DNA of 5,659 nt from contig JBAZUN010000415.1 of the NCBI GenBank assembly GCA_041661365.1, positions 1-5,659 of the forward strand. Direction: 5' to 3'. Source of the stretch: CAITNQ01 sp041661365. GTDB taxonomy: Bacteria; Latescibacterota; UBA2968; UBA8231. Below the pieces are notes generated by a model that did not search any database, was not told where the DNA came from, and saw only the letters and a list, made by a program, of their open reading frames with translations. Positions 1 through 5,601 of this stretch are shown piece by piece (within the stretch, counting starts at the first letter, position 1; every line of letters begins with the position of its first letter). The position numbers were made by a program, and so were the translations under genes.

Positions 1-523
1 AGGCCGCCAGCGGCACCAGCCAGGCCCGCCAGGGGAGGGGGTAGCCCCGGGGCGCGCCCTCGTAGAAGTACTTCACCGCCTCGGCGTCCTGCGGCACCAG
101 CCAGGTGGGGATGTACGGATGGATGAGCTGGGCCCACTCGTTCTCCGGGGTGGCGTAGTAGATCCCGCCGCTGATGATCGGCAGCAGGTACTCGGTCAGG
201 CCCATGTCGGGGATGGCGCACCCCACGATCCCCATGATGTAGACCACGGCCAGTTCCTGCCGCCGCAAGGCCAGGCGCGGGTGGAGGAGGGCCAGTCCGG
301 TCTGGATGCAAATGACGAAGAGGAAGAAGAGGAAGATGGCGCCGGCGGTGCTGAAGTCGAGGGCCATGTACGACCCGCGCAGCACCATGTTGCCGTAGGG
401 CGCGCCGGCGCCGATCCCGATCACCACGGCCGATCCTGCCAGCAGGGAGCGCCAGGTCACGCCCGGGCCGGTCTGGTCGCTCTGATCGGGCCAGGGCTGT
501 TCGGCGAGGCGGGTCGAGGACAT
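1..523 (-). CDS. Multi-pass membrane protein, DUF6785-like, N-terminal part (runs off left edge)
   Basis: An open minus-strand frame runs from an ATG at 523 to the window edge, giving 174 codons without a stop; the C-terminal part lies outside. An AGGAG lies at 540-536, about 12 bases before the start. After a short polar N-terminus (1-24), hydrophobic segments fall at about residues 26-48 (SLLAGSAVVIGIGAG), 58-80 (AIFLFFLFVICIQTGLALL) and 90-122, and another begins near 166. A soluble-looking stretch at about 121-165 reads IYYATPENEW, HPYIPTWLVP, KYFYEGAP. This YYATPENxW...YIPxWLVP...FYEG pattern matches what I remember of large, uncharacterised planctomycete membrane proteins annotated DUF6785 (about 600-700 residues). 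The function is unknown; a transporter-like role is only a guess. The gene is divergent from the oxidoreductase at 640 and shares a 116-base promoter region with it. I am confident of the coding call and moderately confident of the family. Confidence 0.88.
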   Translation of the reverse strand, partial: MSSTRLAEQPWPDQSDQTGPGVTWRSLLAGSAVVIGIGAGAPYGNMVLRGSYMALDFSTAGAIFLFFLFVICIQTGLALLHPRLALRRQELAVVYIMGIVGCAIPDMGLTEYLLPIISGGIYYATPENEWAQLIHPYIPTWLVPQDAEAVKYFYEGAPRGYPLPWRAWLVPLAA

Positions 524-552
524 CTTCGAGGAGCACTCCTGTGGGCGGCGGC

Positions 553-567
553 GCTCCGGTCCGGAGC
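553..567. repeat. Short inverted repeat GCTCCGG-T-CCGGAGC
   Basis: Seven-base arms at 553-559 and 561-567 are perfectly complementary around a single T. The site lies between the candidate leftward -10 and the membrane-protein start, so it would be in that gene's leader. With a one-base loop it is more plausible as a DNA-binding site than as an RNA hairpin. The right arm runs into the GGAGCGGT direct repeat. Confidence 0.35.
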
Positions 568-593
568 GGTCTGGAGCGGTGCGGAAGTATAAC

Positions 594-603
594 CAACCGG
601 TTG
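594..603. promoter_or_regulatory. Perfect 10-bp palindrome CAACCGGTTG, candidate operator
   Basis: The bases CAACCGGTTG are perfectly self-complementary and begin one base after the TATAAC -10-like element. They would sit over the transcription start of the rightward gene and just upstream of the leftward -10. An AT-flanked palindrome with a central CG is the usual shape of a LacI-family operator (established for that family); assigning this site to such a regulator is inference. A 10-bp palindrome can also arise by chance. Confidence 0.35.
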
Positions 604-639
604 CGGGCGCGCCACGCGACGCCCGAGGAGGAACGTCCA

Positions 640-1854
640 GTGCTGCCGAGGATCGCCGTCGTCGGGATGGGCGGGTTCGCCCGCACCCACCTGCAGGCCG
701 CCGCCGAGCTCGAGGCCGCGGGACTGGCGCGCCAGGTGGCCCAGGTCGCCATCGAGGCCGACCGCCAGGCCTTCGGGGATCAGCTCAAGGCCCTGGCCCG
801 CCGGGAGGTCGCGGTCTACGGGTCGCTGCGCGAGCTGCTGGCCGCTGCCCGCCGGGAGATCGACCTGGTGGTGATCCCCACCGGGATCGCCCTGCACCGG
901 CCGATGACCGAGGCGGCCCTGGAGGCCGGCTGCCACGTGTTGGTCGAGAAGCCCGCGGCCGGGAGCATCCAGGACGTCGACGCCATGTTGGCGGCCCAGG
1001 CCAGGTCCGGCCGCCTCTGCGCGGTCGGGTACCAGCACCTCTGCCGGGACGACGTGGCCCGGGTCAAGGAGTGGGTCTGCAGCGGCCGGCTCGGCCGCGT
1101 CCGCCAGGTCCGCGCCGCGGGGTGCTGGCCGCGTGACCCGGCCTACTACCGACGCAACGGCTGGGCCGGCAAGGTCGCGGTCGGCGACGCCTGGGTCCTC
1201 GACAGCCCACATCAGAACGCCCTGGCCCACGCGGTGAACCTGATGTGCTACCTGGGGTGCGATAGGCCGGGGGAGGCCCTGATCCCGGCCACCGTGCAGG
1301 CCGAGCTCTACCGGGCCAACGAGATCGAGTCGGCCGACACCGCCGTCTTCCGCCTGATCTCCACCGAGGGGGTGGAGGTCTTCTTCGCGGTCAGCCACGC
1401 GGTCGACCGGTCGGTCGACCCGGTGGTGGTCCTCACCGGGGATCGCGGCGTGGTCGAACTGGAGTACCAGGGAGGAGGGCGGGCCCACTGGCGGGAAGGG
1501 GGCGTCGAGGAACTCCCCGTGCTCCCCGGGCGGGGGGTGCTGGCCGATCTGTGCGAGGCGATTATCGGTCGACGAAGCGGCCCGGCCTGTCCGCTGTCGA
1601 TGGCCCGGGCCCAGTCCCTGTGCGTCTGCGGCACCTTCGAGTCTTCAGCCGTGCACGAGGTGCCGGCCAGCGAGCGCCGCGTCCGCGCGGAGAGCGGTCA
1701 GGTATGGGTGCGGGGGATGACCGAGCTGGTGCTGCGCGCCGGCGGCGAGGCTGCCTTGTTCTCCGAGCTGGAGGTGCCCTGGGCGATCGCGGGGGAGCGG
1801 CTCGATCTGGCGGGGTACGCCTACCTGCCGACCTGGCGGGTGCCGCCGGGGTAG
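640..1854 (+). CDS. Gfo/Idh/MocA-family NAD(P)-dependent oxidoreductase
   Basis: This is a complete 404-residue member of the glucose-fructose oxidoreductase / inositol dehydrogenase / MocA family, whose members usually oxidise or reduce sugars, inositols or sugar derivatives with NAD(P). I chose the GTG at 640 because a perfect AGGAGG (626-631) lies 8 bases upstream and because the Rossmann strand starts at once (LPRIAVVGMGGFARTHL). Upstream extensions of the frame add only low-complexity residues. Visible motifs are the dinucleotide-binding GMGGFA (residues 9-14), the strand-end DLVVIPTG (about 76-83), and the family EKP signature (E103-K104-P105) with its catalytic-type lysine. Further on are YYRRNGWAGK (169-178) and the substrate-side helix DSPHQNALAHAVNLMCYLG (188-206). 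Length is normal for the family. The exact substrate cannot be read from sequence. The gene is divergent from the membrane protein and ends one base before the palindromic element at 1856. Confidence 0.94.
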   Translation: MLPRIAVVGMGGFARTHLQAAAELEAAGLARQVAQVAIEADRQAFGDQLKALARREVAVYGSLRELLAAARREIDLVVIPTGIALHRPMTEAALEAGCHVLVEKPAAGSIQDVDAMLAAQARSGRLCAVGYQHLCRDDVARVKEWVCSGRLGRVRQVRAAGCWPRDPAYYRRNGWAGKVAVGDAWVLDSPHQNALAHAVNLMCYLGCDRPGEALIPATVQAELYRANEIESADTAVFRLISTEGVEVFFAVSHAVDRSVDPVVVLTGDRGVVELEYQGGGRAHWREGGVEELPVLPGRGVLADLCEAIIGRRSGPACPLSMARAQSLCVCGTFESSAVHEVPASERRVRAESGQVWVRGMTELVLRAGGEAALFSELEVPWAIAGERLDLAGYAYLPTWRVPPG

Positions 1855-1855
1855 T

Positions 1856-2020
1856 TTGTCGCGTCCGAGAAATACCTCGGCATTCGCGGGCCGATCCATC
1901 CCGGCCAGCGTCGTTGCGCTCGCTTCCTGTATCTTCCCCTCGATACAGGGCGTTCGCGCGCCTAGCTGGCCGGGCGCCTCGGCCCGCTCAGTGACACAAC
2001 GTATTTCTCGGACGCGACAA
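1856..2020. repeat. 165-bp imperfect palindrome with perfect 20-bp terminal inverted repeats (MITE-like or giant hairpin)
   Basis: The left end TTGTCGCGTCCGAGAAATAC (1856-1875) is the exact reverse complement of the right end (2001-2020). Further complementary blocks fall at near-mirror positions: GCGGGCCGA (1886-1894) with 1979-1987; CCCGGCCAGC (1900-1909) with 1965-1974; and CCTGTATC (1926-1933) with GATACAGG (1942-1949), closing on an 8-base loop. Thus 47 bases of each half pair, separated by asymmetric internal loops. The element fills the gap between two convergent stops: TAG ends one base to its left, and the other stop's TGA begins five bases to its right. I see no target-site duplication (flanks GTAGT and CTCCT) and no coding content. 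It could be a small non-autonomous mobile element, a dispersed palindromic repeat, or a bidirectional transcription barrier. The structure is certain; its nature is not. Confidence 0.9.
1926..1949. terminator. Central hairpin of the palindrome, possible bidirectional transcription stop
   Basis: Arms CCTGTATC and GATACAGG (8 bp) close around an 8-base pyrimidine-rich loop at the symmetry centre of the larger element. There is no T-tract after either arm, so it is not a canonical intrinsic terminator. Its place between convergent genes, nested in a much longer fold, makes a role in ending both transcripts possible. This is inferred from position. Confidence 0.3.
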
Positions 2021-2024
2021 CTCC

Positions 2025-4289
2025 TCACCACGAGGGGCAGATGCCCAACTGGGGGTGTGCCTCCAGCCGCGAGATGTCCGAGATGCGGATGCCGTTGGTG
2101 CCGTAGTTGATGAAGACCAGGTTCTGTCGGCCGACCTTGGAATCGGTCAGGTCCACGGTGCGCGAGAGCATCCCTTCCTTGTGCACGAGCTGGACCACGA
2201 TCAGGTCGTAGAGCGCCTCGACCAGCCGCCGCCGGCTGATCCGCCGCTCGGTGGCCTGGTACCCCTGGGCATACTGTTTGACGATCTGGCGCTGCTGCGC
2301 AAAGTTGCGGCCCAGGGACTCGGGCAGGGCCTCGCAGGCGACGATGGCCCAGTCCACGCCGGGGGAGTCCTTCACGAAGCAGGACTCGGCCCGGTACTTC
2401 ACGATGATCTGCTGGACGTTCTCGAAGAGCTGGGGCTGGGCCCGCAGCAGGGAGGCCGCGGTGATGCGGAGCTCCTGCCCCTGGTGCACCAGGCGGGACA
2501 GGCGGGGAATCAGGGCGTAGTTGGTCCCCGAGGTCCGCATCTGGTGGAGGAGGGAGCGGACCGTGGTCTCGCGCGTCTTCAGGGCATAGCGGCGGTCGAG
2601 CTGCAGGCGGTCCTCGGTCGGGATCTTGATGTCGAAATACCGCTCCAGATCCTCCAGCGAGACCGAGTAGGTCAAACCCGAGAGCAGCTCGTCGATCTCG
2701 ACCGCCTCGGCCTGGTCGGCCTCGGGATCCGGAGATTCCTCCTCGCGCGTCGGGTGCCGCCGCTCGGTCTGGTCCGGTGGACTCTCGTCGTGCTGGCCGG
2801 CCTCAGCCTGGCCGGGGAAGAGCGGCCGCTGCGCCAGCCGTTGGGTCCGCTGCTGGCGCTCGGCCTCGCGGGCCAGGCGCCGCCGCTCCAGCTCATCGCG
2901 AGCTTTGCTGGCCCGCTCTCGGGCGTTGGTCTCCGGGTCGATGGCCGCGGACCTGGCGCGGCCGGACCGGGCCGGCTTCTGGGGTCGATCCGCCGCGGGC
3001 GATGCGCCAGGCTGCCGACGTCCCCGCGTTCGCTTCTTCTCCGGCCCGGCGCCGGTCGTCCCTTGTTCTTCGTCCTGCTCCTTGACTTCTTCGTCCTCCT
3101 CGAAGAGCGCCTTCTCGGGGTCGCCGATCCCCGGTTCGCCGGCGTCATCGGCGTCCGCCCCTCCCCGCGGCCGCGGTCGTTCGCGGGAGGGACGCTGCTG
3201 CCGCGAGCCTCGGCCCGCGGCCCTGGGCTCCTCACCCTCTTCCTCGCCGGGCGGGTGCTCCTTTCGTGGCGAACGGACTCGTGACCTGGACTCGTGCCCG
3301 CGGTGCGGGGTGAACCCCGGGGTCTCTTCCTCGTCCTCGGCTTCCTCCTTGGGGACGAACCCCGGGGTTTCCTGCCGTTCGTGTCCCTGTCTGGGGACGA
3401 AGCCTGGGGTATCCTTACGCTGGTGTCCCTGGGTGGGGACGAAGCCGCGGTCGTCTTCCTTGTCGGCCTCCTCCTTGGGGACGAACCCCGGGGTTTCCTG
3501 CCGCTGGTGGCCCTGCTTGGGGACGAATCCCGGCGTTTCCTCCTGCTCGTGACCCTTGGTAGGGATGAATCCCGGGGTCGGCCGCGTCTGATGCCCCTCG
3601 GTCCCGGCGAATCCCGGAGTCTCCTCATCCTCGACGTCTTCCTTGGGGCTGAATCCCGGGGTCTCCTGCCGTTCGTGTCCCTGCTTGGGGAGGAAGCCCG
3701 GGGTGTCCTTGGGCTGATGTCCCTGGGTCGGCACGAATCCCGGGGTGTCCTCCTGCTCGTGTCCCTTGGTGGGGACGAATCCCGGGGTCGGCTGCGTGGA
3801 ATGACCCTCGGTCCCGGAGAATCCCAAGGTATCCTCTTCCTCGTCCAACTCCTCCTGGTCGCGGTCGGCAACGGGCGTCTTTACTTCCTCATCCTCGTCG
3901 AAGAGCCCGGTCTCCTCGGCTTCGAGGTCGTCGTCGTCCGCGGCCGATTCCGCGGCGACCTCGTCCTCCTCCTCGTCGGCGTCGAACAGCCCCTCCTCCT
4001 CTTCCTCCTCGGGTTCGTGATCCTCGTCCAGGTCCGCCTCCGCGTCCGGAGCGGCCCGGAACGGCTCGGTACCGCCGGTCAGCAGGCGGTCGATGCGGGC
4101 AGACAGGGCGGCCCCCGCGTACGGCCGCGCCGTGCGCAGGGCCTGGATCACCCGCCGGTCGACGACCGGGCGTCCCTCCTGTTCCAGGTCTTGGACCAGC
4201 AGGGAGGCGTACTGCCCCATGAGGAAGGTCTTCTCCTCCTGGTGCAGGGCCTCGGCCAGGTGCCGGGCCGTATCCCCGTCGTGGGTCAT
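2025..4289 (-). CDS. 754-residue acidic repeat protein of unknown function, second gene of operon
   Basis: I do not recognise this protein. It starts at the ATG at 4289, with GGAG (4298-4295) 5 bases upstream. In order: a helical N-terminal module (about 1-72, with DLEQEG at 34-39 and IDRL at 66-69); a strongly acidic stretch (82-153); 13 tandem 14-residue repeats with core TPGFVPxxGH (154-336); an Arg/Pro/Glu-rich, probably disordered stretch (337-450); a highly charged helix, possibly coiled coil (451-490); a polar linker (491-530); and a folded-looking C-terminal domain (about 531-754) with W647, VEALYDLIV (690-698) and a beta-rich end (QNLVFINYGTNGIRISD). Three short motifs LF[DE]xDEE (101, 129, 395) flank the repeats. 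There is no signal peptide or membrane segment, so it is probably cytoplasmic. Both ends resemble the upstream gene product, suggesting diverged paralogues. It follows that gene by 19 bases and is surely co-transcribed with it. A scaffold or multivalent binding role is speculation. Confidence 0.92.
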   Translation of the reverse strand: MTHDGDTARHLAEALHQEEKTFLMGQYASLLVQDLEQEGRPVVDRRVIQALRTARPYAGAALSARIDRLLTGGTEPFRAAPDAEADLDEDHEPEEEEEEGLFDADEEEDEVAAESAADDDDLEAEETGLFDEDEEVKTPVADRDQEELDEEEDTLGFSGTEGHSTQPTPGFVPTKGHEQEDTPGFVPTQGHQPKDTPGFLPKQGHERQETPGFSPKEDVEDEETPGFAGTEGHQTRPTPGFIPTKGHEQEETPGFVPKQGHQRQETPGFVPKEEADKEDDRGFVPTQGHQRKDTPGFVPRQGHERQETPGFVPKEEAEDEEETPGFTPHRGHESRSRVRSPRKEHPPGEEEGEEPRAAGRGSRQQRPSRERPRPRGGADADDAGEPGIGDPEKALFEEDEEVKEQDEEQGTTGAGPEKKRTRGRRQPGASPAADRPQKPARSGRARSAAIDPETNARERASKARDELERRRLAREAERQQRTQRLAQRPLFPGQAEAGQHDESPPDQTERRHPTREEESPDPEADQAEAVEIDELLSGLTYSVSLEDLERYFDIKIPTEDRLQLDRRYALKTRETTVRSLLHQMRTSGTNYALIPRLSRLVHQGQELRITAASLLRAQPQLFENVQQIIVKYRAESCFVKDSPGVDWAIVACEALPESLGRNFAQQRQIVKQYAQGYQATERRISRRRLVEALYDLIVVQLVHKEGMLSRTVDLTDSKVGRQNLVFINYGTNGIRISDISRLEAHPQLGICPSW
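3282..3830 (-). repeat. In-frame tandem array: 13 copies of a 42-bp unit encoding TPGFVPxxGHxxxx
   Basis: Thirteen consecutive 14-residue units span residues 154-336 of the 754-residue protein; only one extra codon (E322) breaks the register. Conserved positions are T-P-G-F at 1-4, usually V-P at 5-6, and G-H at 9-10; positions 11-14 are charged or polar. Units fall into types: A (GTEGH...P), B (TKGHEQE), C (QGH) and an acidic type D without GH (PKEEADKED). The order A-B-C-C-D, A-B-C-D, C-C-D, then a divergent last unit suggests growth by duplicating multi-unit blocks. Unit 10 has DR in place of TP. Nucleotide copies differ at several positions each, so the array does not look freshly amplified. 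Confidence 0.93.
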
Positions 4290-4308
4290 CGCGACTCCGA
4301 CCGTCGGC

Positions 4309-5400
4309 TCAGGGGAAGACGAGCATGGGGAAGACCCCGGGCCACAGGCGCCGGGAGGCCTTCCAGTGGGGGATCCCTACCTTGCCGTGCACGGCGATCT
4401 TGCCGCCCTTCTGGACCGTGAAGGCGGTGCGCTGAGGGTCGCCTCCCTCGGGCTCGTACAGGGTGGCGGTGCAGGAGCTGCAGTTGCGCTCGAAGAGGTG
4501 TTCGCCCACGGCCTCGCCGCAGACGATCCGGTCGTACACGTCCTCGACCACGCTCTTCTGCCGCACCTGTTCCGTGGTCAGGAACCACTGTCGGGCGTAG
4601 GCGGCCAGTTTGCGCTCCGGCCGTCGCAGGGTGCAGTTGAGGTACTCCACGTCGCAGACGACCCACCGGGCACCGGTCAGCGGCTCGGTGTTGAGCGGCT
4701 GGTCCTCGTACCAGTTGGGCAGGTGGTAGCGGCGATAGAAGTACGCCGGGAAGCGCTCCCGGAGAGTGCGCAGGGAGCACGGCACCGGGTCGCCGTCGGC
4801 GTCGCCGATAAAGGGGTGGCGCAGGAGCAGCAGGCAGGAGGCGAAGGCTCGCTGCAGGGCCGGTACGTCGTTCTGCGACCAGGCCACGGCCACCGGGGGA
4901 AGGAGGAGCAGGTCGTCGAGCAGCCGCGCCAGGTCCTCGCGGTACCGGTCCAGATCGGCCGCGGCCAGCTCGTATCCCAGGATCTGCTGCAGCCGCTCCA
5001 GCGGGACGAACCGCTCGAGGAAGATCCACCGAGCCCGGTCCTCGGGGCCGATGTTGGCCAGCTCCGGCGCCGGCCCTTCGAGCGACAGGGGCGTGGGTCG
5101 GGGGCGAGGTGGCCGCCGCCCGGTCGTCTCCTCGGGCTCGTGCAGACCGACCGCCTCGGCCAGGGACTCCAGACTGGCTTCGTCCTCGTCCTCGAGGTCT
5201 TCGAGCTCGTCCTCGTCGTCAGCCGAGGCCGGGCGGGCCAGGCGGTCGATGTAGGGCTTGACCCGTCTCGCCAGCAGGCTGGCCAGGACCGGGTCCGGGA
5301 TCAGGGCCGGCCCGTCCTGTTCCAGGTCGAGGATGGCCTGCACCAGGGTATCCCGATCCAGAGTGGTGCTGAGCGGCACTGCCGGGGTCGAGGGTGCCAT
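4309..5400 (-). CDS. 363-residue protein of unknown function, first gene of operon, paralogue-like to its neighbour
   Basis: I do not recognise this protein. I chose the ATG at 5400 (MAPSTP) because AGGGA (5410-5406) lies 5 bases upstream and because the likely promoter at 5518-5523 is downstream of the alternative ATG at 5550. The longer form would also add a basic, Gly/Pro-rich, unconserved-looking leader. In order: a helical module (about 15-56, with DLEQDG at 25-30 and IDRL at 51-54); an acidic linker (about 59-80); a Pro/Arg-rich linker (93-110); a helical, Leu-rich region (120-195); and a C-terminal domain with W246, VVEDVYDRIV (284-293), the paired cysteines NCSSC (C307, C310) and a beta-like tail. 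Seven cysteines are present, which is many for its length; metal or redox binding is possible but unproven. There is no signal peptide or membrane segment. The N-terminal module and the C-terminal domain align in order with those of the next gene, 19 bases downstream. Confidence 0.88.
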   Translation of the reverse strand: MAPSTPAVPLSTTLDRDTLVQAILDLEQDGPALIPDPVLASLLARRVKPYIDRLARPASADDEDELEDLEDEDEASLESLAEAVGLHEPEETTGRRPPRPRPTPLSLEGPAPELANIGPEDRARWIFLERFVPLERLQQILGYELAAADLDRYREDLARLLDDLLLLPPVAVAWSQNDVPALQRAFASCLLLLRHPFIGDADGDPVPCSLRTLRERFPAYFYRRYHLPNWYEDQPLNTEPLTGARWVVCDVEYLNCTLRRPERKLAAYARQWFLTTEQVRQKSVVEDVYDRIVCGEAVGEHLFERNCSSCTATLYEPEGGDPQRTAFTVQKGGKIAVHGKVGIPHWKASRRLWPGVFPMLVFP

Positions 5401-5487
5401 CGGAATCCCTGGCTGCGGTCCACGCCGCGAACGGCCCGCGGGCTGCCGGCGGCGCGCCTTGGTATCGGTCGGACCTGGGAGCGGGAT

Positions 5488-5508
5488 GCCCCCCGCAATC
5501 GGGGAGGC
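5488..5508 (-). other. GC-rich hairpin near the 5' end of the operon leader
   Basis: An eight-pair stem forms from 5488-5495 with 5500-5508, with a single bulged A (5505 on the plus strand) and a four-base loop (5496-5499). If transcription starts near 5511, the hairpin is at the very 5' end of the mRNA. 5'-terminal hairpins are known to slow RNA decay in bacteria; that role here is inference. It is about 90 bases from the start codon, so it would not block ribosome binding directly. Confidence 0.4.
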
Positions 5509-5517
5509 GACTTCTCT

Positions 5518-5523
5518 ATAATA
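5518..5523 (-). promoter_or_regulatory. Candidate -10 element (TATTAT) for the two-gene operon
   Basis: The minus strand reads TATTAT here, 5 of 6 to the -10 consensus, in an AT island within very GC-rich DNA. Transcription would start near 5511, giving a leader of about 110 bases before the ATG at 5400. The -35 region (5541-5546, TTTTGT) is a poor match. The overlapping plus-strand hexamer TATAAT at 5517-5522 is a perfect consensus but has no -35 upstream, so the leftward reading fits the gene layout better. Confidence 0.45.
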
Positions 5524-5552
5524 GCGTAAGGTCTTCTGGAACAAAAGCATGA

Positions 5553-5577
5553 TCCCCGCGTGATCCCCCGGCGGGGA
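5553..5577. repeat. Inverted repeat TCCCCGC / GCGGGGA upstream of the operon promoter
   Basis: Perfect 7-base arms at 5553-5559 and 5571-5577 are separated by 11 bases. The site lies just upstream of the candidate leftward promoter and about 20 bases left of the TTGACA at 5596. GATCCCC also occurs twice as a direct repeat (5551-5557, 5562-5568). It could be a regulator site; short GC-only inverted repeats are common by chance in such DNA. Confidence 0.3.
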
Positions 5578-5595
5578 CCCGCGAATCGGGTTCTC

Positions 5596-5601
5596 TTGAC
5601 A
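5596..5601 (+). promoter_or_regulatory. Consensus -35 hexamer TTGACA, possible rightward promoter
   Basis: TTGACA is an exact match to the sigma-70 -35 consensus on the plus strand. The bases about 17 further on (near 5619-5626, TTCGTTAG) are a weak -10 match. If real, it would drive a gene beyond the right edge, divergent from the operon. The evidence is one hexamer only. Confidence 0.25.

Larger units (their letters stand above)
524..639. promoter_or_regulatory. Divergent intergenic promoter region shared by the membrane protein and the oxidoreductase
   Basis: This 116-base gap separates two divergent starts (523 minus, 640 plus). It contains an AT-richer island at 585-603 in otherwise GC-rich DNA. 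TATAAC (588-593, plus) matches the -10 consensus at 5 of 6 positions. On the minus strand the overlapping TATACT (591-586) also matches at 5 of 6. I see no convincing -35 hexamer for either, so the promoter call rests on the -10 elements and the divergent layout. The region also holds the palindrome at 594-603, an inverted repeat at 553-567, and a direct repeat GGAGCGGT at 563-570 and 573-580. Confidence 0.5.

Noticed and set aside
541..639. Longer plus-strand frame for the oxidoreductase, starting at GTG 541
   Set aside because: The extra 33 residues precede the Rossmann strand without family character, and overlap the promoter region. GTG 640 has AGGAGG at ideal spacing.
457..1488. Minus-strand open frame opposite the oxidoreductase (343 codons)
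   Set aside because: The oxidoreductase frame carries clear family motifs. The antisense translation is Gly/Asp/Arg-rich with no domain and overlaps the real membrane-protein start.
1846..2030. Target-site duplication around the 165-bp palindrome
   Set aside because: The left flank ends GTAGT and the right flank begins CTCCT; no direct repeat of 2 bases or more is convincing, so an insertion event cannot be shown from this window.
3282..3830. Tandem 42-bp repeats considered as a CRISPR array
   Set aside because: The units are contiguous, in frame and diverged along their full length; there are no unique spacers alternating with identical repeats.
3294..4421. Long plus-strand open frame opposite the repeat array (375 codons)
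   Set aside because: It is antisense to the repeats; the periodic Leu/Gly-rich translation is a mirror of the 42-bp units in GC-rich DNA. There is no ribosome binding site or recognisable domain.
4093..5529. Long plus-strand open frame opposite the 363-residue gene (478 codons)
   Set aside because: It is a GC-rich antisense shadow with no motif, and runs through the operon promoter and leader. The minus-strand frame has the Shine-Dalgarno, operon spacing and paralogy.
5401..5550. 50-residue N-terminal extension (ATG 5550) of the first operon protein
   Set aside because: It crosses the likely -10 element and hairpin, has a Gly/Pro/Arg-rich composition unlike a domain, and lacks a well-spaced Shine-Dalgarno. 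The shared N-terminal module begins after M at 5400.
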